From: Mastigias papua
Lineage: Eukaryota; Cnidaria; Scyphozoa; Rhizostomeae; Mastigiidae
Direction: 5' to 3'
NCBI GenBank assembly: GCA_964019165.1
Contig: OZ025277.1
Coordinates: 4,898,655 to 4,962,654 of the forward strand
DNA: 64,000 nucleotides
Each line of letters opens with the position of its first letter. Within the stretch, counting starts at the first letter, position 1. The position numbers and the translations under genes were made by a program. Below the pieces are notes generated by a model. That model ran no database searches. It was not told the origin of the DNA and saw only the letters and a program-made list of their open reading frames with translations. Of this stretch, positions 32,930-64,000 are shown one piece after another.

Positions 32930-35900
32930 CTAACTCGATAACACGCCATAAATCTTACTTTCAAAGGTAATCTTCTCCGTGATATTCTTTGATTTTATAT
33001 GCTCTTCTTGATTTGCAATAAATACTTGATCCCCATTGATTTGCCACTGCTCTTCAAGACACATCTTTTTAAGCTCATCCTCTGAGATAAGAGAATTTTT
33101 GAGAAATAATCTCCTTCGAATACTGATACAATAGGATAATTGGTCTTACGACTTAACATCTCAATAAGCCACTTGGAAAACTGTTATCAATATAGTTGGT
33201 TCGTTGCTACTACCCTTCCCTAACAACTCTATTGATATATAGCAAACTCTGACCGGAAATCGAAATTTGTTCGAGGCATCAAGTGTTTGAGATATCTGGC
33301 GATATTTTTATATACAACCGAAACTAGGGGAATTGAAAATTCGTTCGAGGTGGCGAATTTTCGAGTAAGACCTAGCAGGTTTCTTGCAAAACAGTAGCTA
33401 TCTGAATACTACACTATACGACTGCTAAGTTTGAAAACCCATAGACCATAAGGCTGGGAATCTTCCTTGGACATTTCAAAATGGTTATTCCACACACTTG
33501 CAAGCATGCACGCACAAACACATGCAAATTCAATATTGCGGAATATATAATTTTCTGGATATGCTCCTTTGGTAATGTCTAGCCACAGCATTGATGGCAA
33601 ATACTATTGCAGAGATGATGTAGGCAACTGAGAAAACAACAAATGCTTTGTGATTAGGATGTTGTTACGACAAGGCTAGATTATACGACAAAATATACGA
33701 CAAAATTACCTGATACGTTCCCAAGCATTTCCATAAGCTGTACTTTGTCAACCAATTGGAATGTTACATTTAAAACGGAGATAATGACTAGAACGACAAA
33801 AATACAGCTGCGGTATTTGATAGCATCCTCCAACAGAAATTGGCTCTTAAGGAAATAAAATTAAGGCACTATAACATTCATAAACCCAAAGTGATGCCAG
33901 TAATTTACTTTTTTTGTAATATCATCTAAAAAAATCAAGGCTTTATAAGTGGGGGAGGGTCCTTATAAGAGTAGAGGGATTAGGAAAATTCTTCAAATAA
34001 AAAGCGAGGAGGATGCTTATTCAGGACCCAAGAGTATTTAGATCCAAAGACAATTCATCTGAACGAATTTCTGGCAGAGATAAATCTGGCAAGATAAATC
34101 TGCTTACATTTTTTTATTGATTCCTCAAATCCCTTGATTCCACCGATAATTTCTTTGGTCTCTTCTAGCTCCCTCTGTAAATGTTTAAAAGAAAACCAAT
34201 AAATCTAAATTATATACAAAGGAAAAACAGATGTTTAATCTAACTCTGTTATGTTTAAATGATATATGTTAAAAAATAGTTACAGTACAATTTCACAGCT
34301 GAAAGTGCAAAAGACAACAAAAGTGAAAGCTGTACTTGGAGAGATACATGAAGTAATAACAGACTCTCTAGTCACACCAATCATATGTCCCTAGTCCTCT
34401 CATGAAGGGTTTGCTCCACAATTTCAAAGCAAGTAGTGTTTTGTATGCAATATAAATGCCCAACAAAAGCGTTCCTAGGATATGTATACAAGGGAAAGAG
34501 CATCAATGAGGAATAATAAAACAAACTACACAAACCCAAAATTCTCTGAATTCACACATTTCCAGTTTATTTGCAAGCTCAATCACTTTTGATATGGATG
34601 GTAAGTCATGCTTAATTTCCATTAAGGATTTCAATTCACAAATGCATAAATATCTTATCTGTTCCTTTATACTGAAAGATATACTCATTTCAATGCTTCA
34701 AAATCAAAATTGGACCATAGGTCTGCTTACATAAACTATATTACAATGGGTATACTAAAGGTGCTACCTAAGTGGGAGCCTACCTAATGAGAACAGTTAA
34801 ATGAAAGCAACTGAGAGACAAAGGGAACGAGCTGATGTGTTGAAAAAGGATCCAATATATTGGTAAAAATCCACAAGATTTCCAACCATTATAAACCTAT
34901 GAGATCAATTGGGATATCTGCCTTACTATATGTAAAGATATTGCATTCTTGAAATCTAAGGCTTTCAGTGGCAAAACACAAATCTTATATATACTATTTT
35001 GAGACAATTCTAAGAGGACTGACATCAAAATATATTGACACCTAGAGGTATCTTGAATACAACAAGCTAATAAAAGGATACAAAATTTTCACTTATCAAG
35101 CATCTGCACAAAGTGAAATCTGTTTGTGGTAAGTTCATTAGTGCCTTAAGTAAAATCTGGCATGTAACTGTTTCCTTGAATAAAGATGGATTAAACTGGT
35201 ACCTGAAAGAAGATCATTCTATCAAATCATATTGCCAAACTGAGGTTCTGATCTATTAAAACAGATATAAAATAACTTCTGTAAAGGCAGTATGGGATAA
35301 TTTCCTACATACTTATTGATTTCTGAATGGTTAATATAGAATTAGGTAATGGTCATTTGACATACTACATGCTGTAAAACTACAACAGGAAAAACCCAAG
35401 CTGAATAGCCACAACTTTTGATATTACTTGACAGCAAATGTGAAAAAAGAATGACAGGCAATGCCACTTACAGCTTTAAGATTGCTAGATTTGCATCCAA
35501 GTTGTAGGTATTTTCAATTGCCTGTAAATTAAAACATACTGTTGAACATTCTTGAATACATTACAACAAATAATAGACATGGTAAAACCTATCAGCACAG
35601 GGAGGGTATAGCAATTTTTGGAAGCAAACTAAGCAGAAAGATTACTGTACAAAATTACTTATAACACTGTGATTGAGATCTTGGAGGTTGCAATGAACAT
35701 TCTTTCTTTATCACTCCAACAATCCCAATGGGAGTATCTGACATTATCAACATGTTAAAAAATGGCAAATCTTTTTGTCCAAATAGTATTCCTAGAAAGG
35801 TAATTCCTGTATTTAAAATAGGCTGTCCCCATAACCCTTCCAATTATAGACCAATATCTCTATTGTCTGTGGTCAGCAAAAGTTATTGAGAAAATTATGT

Positions 35901-38674
35901 ATGACTTTGTGAATTTTTGGAACAATATAACAGTCTGTATGGTCTTCAGTCTGGCTTTTGTGCTAGCTAATCAAGAAATCATGGACTATTAAAGTTAATA
36001 GAATCTGTTAAAACTACTTTTGAGAGAAAAAGTTTCAGTGTGGCATTTTCCTTGATTTAAAAACATATTTCAAAACATATTTGTTCACACTATCTAATGC
36101 TGAATTCCTATCTTTTTTCATACAACATTTCCTATGTAAGTGGCATGTGTGTAAATTTCAGAATTCTGTTGACAACTGATTTAAGTACCTATATAAAATG
36201 TGGATTTTACAGTATGTAGCTGTCCTTATTTACATTGTCATTTTAATATGCTTCTTTTGTCACATCTATGCAACTGGTAGCCATCCTACTGGAACTCGAA
36301 AACATGGCAGCATCAGTTCATAGTGTATGCAAAACAGTGACAAGTCTAAATGGTGACAGAATATAACTATGAAATGCAAACCCTTTCATGATTTTTCATG
36401 TTCCTCATATACTGATACAAAATCCAAAACTCCGGGGTTGACTTATATTCAGGAATTTGCAAAGCTAATGCTTTCTATTTTGGGGGGTTGACTTATAATC
36501 AAAGTAGGCCTATAATTGAGTATATATGATATGACTCTTTCCATGATATCACGTTTTCCTGGACTGTTCAATATCTATCAAAATTGCCAATGATTAAAAT
36601 CTTTCAAAATCTGTTAACTGCTTGATACCTGAATGCATCTGTCTTATGCCTTATGTAAGAAAACTCACATGCATAATATTACACAGCTGATACAGTATGT
36701 GCACAAAACATACAGAGCCAGAAGGTTCTTCCCTGTAAGTCGTATAAAGTCTCCAGCCTAGTTTTTTGGAGTTATATGGTGATGCAGTCTGGATTCTGTA
36801 AATTGCTGATGCATTTTCCAAAAGTTTATGAATCTGCTTGTGCTACTAAAATCGAGTGAAATATGGATGTCAAAGGCTATCAAAGGCTATTATCTGTAAC
36901 AAAGACCGCTAAATAGGGTGCACAGCATTATTGATGGTAACATTGCAATAAAACATACCTGCATTTGCACATAGCGTTCTAATGTTGACAAATTCTCTGG
37001 ATTATATCTATATGTGGGATGTGAAATACAATTGATATCTCATCAAATTATACAAACTATAAAGCAAGAAGCAGTAACAAGTGGTTTGAGCAATAAAGAA
37101 ACCAAAACCAATGGTGCAAATAATAAAATCAATTTAGACTGGCCTGCAGATCTCTGAAGGATTTATTGGTTCATTTTTGATTTTATAATAAAAGCCTAGT
37201 ATTATATAGCATTTCAATATTATACATAAGTATGTTTCACACAATAAATTGTTAAACATCATGATAGAAGAAATGGTTTTTGGGAAATTCAAAACATGAT
37301 GAACAAGCATTATAATACAGTACTCTACCCATGGTGGAAGTCATACAAACCTCATATCAGATATATAGTCAGTGAATAATGAAGAAAAATTGTAGCAGAA
37401 AACTATTGTAGAAGCAAACATGACATAATCATCAAAACAAAACCTTTGATTGCTTGTAGATGGCTTTCATGCAACTTTATGAAATGATAGCCACAATAGT
37501 ACAAACCTAGTCTATTGCTGTTGAAAAAGATAACCCTGTACTAATGCACTATTTCATTTTTGTTTTGCACCAGCATGTCAAGGAAACAGTCATGGAGTAT
37601 ACACTGGAGATATCCAGGATAAGTTACAGAGATACTACCCTGGTACTCTAACAATCTACAATGCCATTGTCATGTGTTAATGGTGCTAGTTCAGAAGTGT
37701 ACTTCGCCAAGAAATAGAGGGCCCTACCTCAATAAGTTACACACCATCTGATAGCCCAAAATAAGCAGAAGAATATGATACCTTCACTCAACACATAGGT
37801 AGCCCAATGTTTTGAGGAGTCAGCCAATAAATGACTTCTCTCTGATTAGGATAACAGCAAGGGTCAGGGCTAGCACATAAATAATTTAAATCTTTTAAAA
37901 TGTACATGTTTTATTAATATCATGTTGGAACTCATAGAAATGCACTAAATTCTGTTACTACAGTTCCAATCCTCTCCCTGACCCCCAACTCTTACTAACT
38001 CATGAAGCTTCGAGATACGAGATAAATCATGCTACTATTGTAATCTGCCCATTGAGAGCTATCAAATAGTGCATACGTTACTGGGGCAGATCTTCTATTT
38101 TGATGAGAGGTTACAATCTGTACTAGTGTCTACAGGCCCAAACTGCTGGGTATGGCCTTCTGTAAAGAGGTCTTGATTGTGCACAAGCAAATGATCCGCT
38201 GTACAAGTATTCACGAGGTCTCGGATGATTTGCTTTTTAGCTCTCAAAGTAAAACCAGTTTAGCTATTCTCGGTTGTTTTCTAACCTCGACTTGAGTTCG
38301 AATCGAACAGCATGCACATCACAGCAAATCTGCAAATTGAGACGTGATCTCCTCGATTACAGATTGAACATTGACCAACCAAACCACACCCTATCGCCAC
38401 TTAACACCAAATCGCGCCCATTTTGGGTGCTCAACAATAGGCAAAATCTCGAGTGAGCACTGTTCCGCTTGTGCCAAATGCTGCTGCGGTCTAGTCTCAG
38501 GGCTCCTGTGTTGCCAATCCCTAGATATTTAAACTTCACGCATCAGTAATGAGTCTAAATGGAACCACAATTGAATTGGGTTACAACAATGATATCAAAT
38601 GACTGTTCAACAGCCTACCTGTCGATCCCTTTCAAGAAAACGGCCACACTTTCTTTCATCGTGGAATCCGCCAT
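32930..38674 (-). CDS. EIF3K: Eukaryotic translation initiation factor 3 subunit K, complete, 8 coding exons
   Basis: EIF3K is a non-core subunit of the eIF3 complex that assembles translation pre-initiation complexes on the 40S ribosome; it has a HEAT-like helical half and a winged-helix half. Exons on the minus strand: 38619-38674, 36959-37007, 35472-35521, 35082-35202, 34536-34610, 34108-34174, 33710-33787, 32930-33081. They total 648 nt: 215 residues plus stop (human 218). Matches include [77 protein letters not shown] and a C-terminus ending [13 protein letters not shown]. All junctions are GT-AG and phases agree; the exon 5 acceptor (TTAAG) is weak. One intron holds a LINE reverse-transcriptase fragment in the opposite orientation. 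Confidence 0.96.
35690..36090 (+). pseudogene. Non-LTR retrotransposon reverse-transcriptase fragment
   Basis: On the plus strand, conceptual translation across several frames gives pieces typical of LINE reverse transcriptase: [11 protein letters not shown], then [29 protein letters not shown], then GLQSGF-like text, and finally FSVAFSLI. The order is correct for the fingers/palm region of a Jockey/CR1-type enzyme. It carries frameshifts and an internal deletion, so it is dead. It lies antisense inside an EIF3K intron. Confidence 0.75.
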
Positions 38675-38936
38675 TTTTAGTCGAGCAAAAAGACTGTGAG
38701 AAATATAGTTGCTGTTGTTGTTGGAGTTGTTGTTGTTGGGGTTGCTGTGAATTCAAATTTGGAGAAGTTATGAACTTTGGGAGCGAAGGAATGATGGACA
38801 GGAGTATATTTTGAAACAAACGTCATAGTTTAGAGTTATAAGCGTCATTACTTCATTGTTATAAGTTCACACGTATCTTGGGAAGTGAGATGATTTTTTT
38901 TCAAAGCTGAGGTTGGGCCTATCTTTTACAGAAAGC
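38675..38936. promoter_or_regulatory. Shared bidirectional promoter region, EIF3K / TAF5
   Basis: Only 262 bp separate the EIF3K start codon (minus strand, 38674) and the TAF5 start codon (plus strand, 38937). This stretch must hold both 5' UTRs and both core promoters. It contains a GTT/AAC triplet-rich tract (about 38709-38745), probably within the EIF3K 5' UTR. No clear TATA box is placed for either gene. Promoter function is inferred from position only. Confidence 0.6.
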
Positions 38937-59645
<20,709 letters not shown>

Positions 59646-60271
59646 GTAAGTGAACTTCTTGTCAATGAGGAAAGCAATGCGGAATAGTATTTACTGTCTC
59701 ATAACTAATCGCTTTGTAAGAAAATTTGGCGTTTAAAGCCAGTTTGATGACCCCCCCCCTGTATTTAGGAAGTTCTTTGAAGCTGTTACGTATTTATTAG
59801 ATAGTTCGTCGATCAAGTTCGGTTGATATTGAATTTGAGAGTTTGCTCACTCCAGTTGAAATGAACTCCATTATTTTACAAGATAAGGATCTATCTTGTT
59901 TGGGTTTATAAATTTGAAAGAGTTATGTTAGTGTTTAAATTACCACATTTTGTGATGTACTCAAACCTTTATCTTAGTTACGTCTTTAGTTTAAATGTTT
60001 TGAAACTTAACTGGATCGGAGAAAATGCCCTCATTTAGCTGGTCAGGTGACGCTGCAGAGCTCCAATTGCCCAGCTCACGCCTTTGTAAGTGCCTAGTGA
60101 ATATTGGAGAAGCGAAATCTCCCATGACCATTAACCGTCTTGTTGCATGCTGCGTAGCAAAATTAGGATTTTTCCTTATTAGAGTGAACTTTTTCCCGTT
60201 AAAATCTCAGATCGCTTTTGAATATGGTGACGAGCAGTTTCATTCGTTGCCACATGGCTTAGCCTCCGAAT

Positions 60272-60448
60272 GTTTGAGTGGTTGAGAGCTCTGATCAGGT
60301 CTATTTTCTCCCAAACTAACTGACCAATCATCATCCACAATGGGCCAAAATTTAGCTGTGGACCGCATTTGTGGTCAGAGTCCTACATGATGATTGGTCA
60401 ATTAAGTTGGGAGAAAATAGACCTGATCAGAGCTCACAACCAATCAAA
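60272..60448. mobile_element. Long-arm MITE (GATTGG...GAGAGCTCTG family), copy 2, 177 bp
   Basis: The arms are about 62 bp each and almost perfect inverted copies. The left arm contains GAGCTCTGATCAGGTCTATT and TTCTCCCAAACTAACTGACC, then AATCATCAT. The right arm matches in reverse complement at about 56 of 62 positions. The loop is only about 52 bp. The outermost block (TTTGATTGG, then GAGAGCTCTG) is shared with 31528-31848. Confidence 0.8.
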
Positions 60449-61363
60449 TATTAGGCTGCTATGCTTTGCTACATTCATCAAAGACTTGATAATCTTGCTG
60501 CGTTTTTCTAAAGCATATCGACTATTGTAGTTTGACCTAGAGCTAGGCAAATTTCCCGTTCCGGTCTTAACAGAAAATTTCTTCTTATATAATGAAACCC
60601 TAGGGTTAAGCTTGTTTCATCCATAGTAATAAGAGCTTAATACCTACGGTCGACGGTGGAACCACACCTTTTGGGACAACACCTTTTAGTACAGCAGACA
60701 ATGAAGTACTCAACTAAAGGGTGACAGGCAACAATGATATGACTTGTTGCGGAATTATATCATGCTAAAAATCCTCTACCTTCTCAAACCTTTTGTCTTT
60801 GAACTCCGGCGAACTACAGAATTGGTCCTAGAGAAAGCTTGTTGGAACATGCGCTCTCAGTTCTCTCTGTGACTCCACCGCTGAAAGCAAGCTGTTAGTT
60901 GAGTAGGATTCTTACGGGCTTTCCAACTTACATTAATTCCACATGGAAGCTACTTAGGGAGGACTTGCTCGTCTGTGTTCATTTAGTCCCCAGCTTTTGT
61001 CTTGGTTTGATATTGGTGATGGATGCTCTTGAAATCTAGAACAATTCGCAAATGCGATTGATCGGATTGACCACATTGAAATCCACATTTTTTAGAAGGT
61101 GAAGCTTATATGGTAAGTGACGCACAGTAAGATTAAAGTTGTGGAAAATTGGTCATCCACTCAACAATTTCAAATTCAAATTTTGCATTTCGGAGTATGT
61201 GGCTCGTAAGTGCCATATCTTATTTTTGTGTGCAGTAATAGCTAATTTGTGCTATGATAAAATTGTTTTTGTAAATGACAAACAGTTTTAGTCTCCAGTT
61301 ATCTATTTCAAATTACCTTTGTATCGAAAGTCCCTTTGATTGAAGTACCAATTACGATGGCAA

Positions 61364-61445
61364 TAGCAATCACTAATCGATGCTCAATCAATAACAATCA
61401 CTAATTAATCTTCAATCAATAACGATCACTAATCAATGTTCATTC
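61364..61445. repeat. Minisatellite, about three ~29-bp units
   Basis: The unit is close to AATCACTAATCAATGTTCA plus ATCAATAACG. It repeats roughly three times with a few substitutions. Confidence 0.8.
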
Positions 61446-64000
61446 TCACTACTTTGTAGAAAAATGACGTCACTCGTATAAAAAGCGAAAAGGCATATTC
61501 AGAAAACTTTTCTTAAGGGTTCTACCCAATATCGTTTATTTTTAGCAAAATTTGCGGTGATAAATTGTCCGTATAATTAATTTTGTTGAGCACGTCATAA
61601 AATGATCTTGCTCGCAACGTAAAGCATTTCCGCAGCAATCTTCTACGAAAAGCCATAGAACGTGTAAATATTCTGTGATTGTGAACGATTTGCCACATTA
61701 GAACTCCTGATTAAAATTGATTTTTGTCTTCGCAAATACACAGTGGCAAGCTATGCATTTCTATTATGTTGAACGAAGTTTGTTCTGTGTGAATGCTGTA
61801 AGTGTTGCATTAAGCATACGATCACTGCCTATGGTCATCGTGATCAATATGATCAGCATGATTAGTATAATCTATATTATCAACAAAGATCAACATTGAT
61901 CATCCTTAGTAAGAGCTACATATCCGTCTTCATATTCAGTAACGCAACACGTTCATCATATCATAGCAAAATATTATGCAATTCTTCCCGCCATAATTGT
62001 AATTTATCACTGCACAGCACATGTTTTCTTTATATAATAAACAAACTTTTTGCCTTCAGCCTGGATGGTTCTTACTGCTTTATGAACTTCAGCATGAATT
62101 GTTTCTTAAAATTCCCAACTTTCCAACAACACTGGCAACGTGGATGAGGCAATTGTGATTTCATAGATAGAATTTTCAGGTTCTTGATTCTGTGGACTTA
62201 AGTTTCATTTGTAAAGTGGGTACAAGGTGAATTATCTTAATGGGTAAATTTTTCAAATTTGCTTTTGAAGTTCAGCCTGCCTGTTTTTCTTAATCTTTTC
62301 TTAATTTTTGCCCGATTTGAGCCTCATATTTCTTATGCACTTGTTTCTTATTAGAAAAGCAAACATGTTTACTTAAAATAGGGAATTTTAAGTGGAGCCC
62401 TTTAGTCAAGTTTTCTGACCACGCCTTTTATTTTCGATTTTAATGTGATCGACGTCACTTTGCTTCAGTGTATACAGAGCAAACATTGATTAGTGATTGC
62501 TTTTGATATAGCAATGGATATCTCAGTTAAGGGAACCTTTGCTACAAAGATCATGCTTGTGAATAAACTTGAGGGATTGAATGATGCTATTACTCCACAA
62601 TTTTTTCTGCTATCAATGAACAAAGCCATTTTATCATTGCACAAATTGGTTAGCACTTCCAATTAAATAAAGGTATGCTTCTTGTAGACTACCGGATGTT
62701 GTTTGTCATTTCTTTCATCACTTTGGAATCTAAAATGAGTAGTTCCAAGGATTATGTCCATGGTTGGTGACAGGAGGGGGGTTTGAATACCTTTACTGCT
62801 GTCATATAATGAGAGCCGTGAAACCCCCATATAACCCGGGAAAATTACCCAAGGTGAAACAGAGGAAGGAAAAGCTTAATACACATTTTCGCCTGGAGTC
62901 ATTGTATTTGAGGTCAGTCACATCGTTTTCGAAGAGAAAATGGTGTTCGATATCTAGAAAACTAGAATGATGTCAGAAAATCCCATCTAATCTGCTTTAA
63001 CGGAAACCAATCGAGTCAGCACGCAGGCTGGTAAATTCAGGTCAGATTTTAAGACTCAATGACTCTGAAAAATTCTTACTCCACCTTAGCAATTCAATAA
63101 ATTCTTGGTTAGTTAAGTTTTCAGTGCATAAATGTGTTTTAACCGCTAATGTTGTCCAATTATGATGACTTTGTCAGCGTAAAATGGCTCACTATTCTAC
63201 TGTCTGATTGTCTCTATTAACCTTCGTGCTTTGTTTTTCTTCCCAGCTATACAAAGTTACAGCAGGGTCACCACTTCTCCAGGAAATTTCTGGGATGCAA
63301 TTTTCCTCCTGGAAAATAGTCCTGGAAAATGTGAGAAATCCAGGAAGCTAAGTTTGTGAAATATAGTTGACTTACGGTAGCTTAAATGCCTGATAACTCT
63401 ATCATTTGCTAATTCAGACGAATTTTTAATGTCCCTCTTTTGGCCCATAGGCTTCCTAAAATTTCCCTACTGTCCGATAACTCTAATATAGACGATAATT
63501 CTATTGCTGGATAACTCTACTGCCTAATAACTGTAACATTCTCACAATCGAATTCTTTCGGTTTCAATTAATATCATTCTTGCTTGCAATAAGTGATATT
63601 TAGAGCCTGAAAAGCGTGATAAAACGATCAGATTCTCTTAGAAAACTCCTGGAGAACACGTAGAATGTCTTTGCAAAATACAAGTGGACACCCTGTTACT
63701 GTCTCTTTGTGATCTGGATTAGGCTTTACGGAGAGCTTAAAACTGATAAATCGATCTTTGAGAATAGATAATACATTTAGACCTTGCTGCTTCAAATAAA
63801 GACCTTTTTCACTGTCTGATATCGAATGGTTTCCAATACTATTACTTGAAGATTCGTCTTTTTATCATTGTTCGAAACCAAATTAGTTCACACTCTGGGC
63901 ATACGTTTCACACGAACAGCATGCTGCAGCATTCTTATTTAGAATAGTCGAAGAAACATAACTCTCATTTCATGTGAAGGTCGTTATCCAGGAAATAAGT

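Larger units (their letters stand above)
59646..64000. other. TAF5 intron sequence to the right edge
   Basis: After exon 7, which ends in CAG/GTAAGT, I find no exon that clearly continues NTD2. The stretch holds a long-arm MITE (60272-60448), a small minisatellite (61364-61445) and a TTCTTAA-type block (62278-62350). A possible 17-nt microexon at 61096-61112 is discussed in findings. Small ORFs here have no recognised similarity. Confidence 0.5.

Noticed and set aside
38913..38936. Upstream in-frame extension of TAF5 (8 codons beginning with TTG)
   Set aside because: Not an ATG; the ATG at 38937 has a good start context and gives a normal N-terminus.

Overview
This is animal (metazoan) nuclear DNA, most likely from an invertebrate. 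It is AT-rich, the genes are split into many short exons by introns of about 0.3-9 kb with GT-AG borders, and the intergenic and intronic DNA is full of microsatellites, MITE-like inverted repeats and decayed non-LTR retrotransposons. I could not name the species. No prokaryotic gene, CRISPR array, rRNA or tRNA was recognised.

Five conserved housekeeping genes can be rebuilt exon by exon, with matching splice phases and near full-length alignment to families I know. From left to right: PA2G4/EBP1 (minus, 743-8480, 3' end off the left edge or unrecognised); ARMC8, a CTLH/GID ubiquitin-ligase subunit (minus, 10498-23288, complete, 20 coding exons, 659 residues); an acylphosphatase (minus, 26541-28994, complete, 4 coding exons, 103 residues, one of them a 17-nt microexon carrying the catalytic arginine); EIF3K (minus, 32930-38674, complete, 8 coding exons, 215 residues); and TAF5, a TFIID subunit (plus, from 38937, first seven exons, running off the right edge). 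EIF3K and TAF5 are divergent, with only 262 bp between their start codons. The genes do not form a pathway; this is ordinary linkage of unrelated basal genes.

The right half (about 39-64 kb) is mostly TAF5 introns. The 8.8-kb intron between TAF5 exons 5 and 6 appears to use a GC-AG border. It holds the most striking structure in the window: a composite tandem repeat (three units of roughly 315 bp separated by CAT-triplet microsatellites) whose middle unit is split by a young non-autonomous LTR retrotransposon. That element has two LTRs of about 1 kb, only 421 bp of interior, a TCAC target duplication and an empty site that can be reconstructed from the sister repeat units. LINE remnants, several MITE families, a duplicated nested-hairpin motif and an unexplained exon-like ORF on the opposite strand fill the rest.

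Most other open reading frames are translations of microsatellites or chance ORFs in introns and are not annotated as genes.
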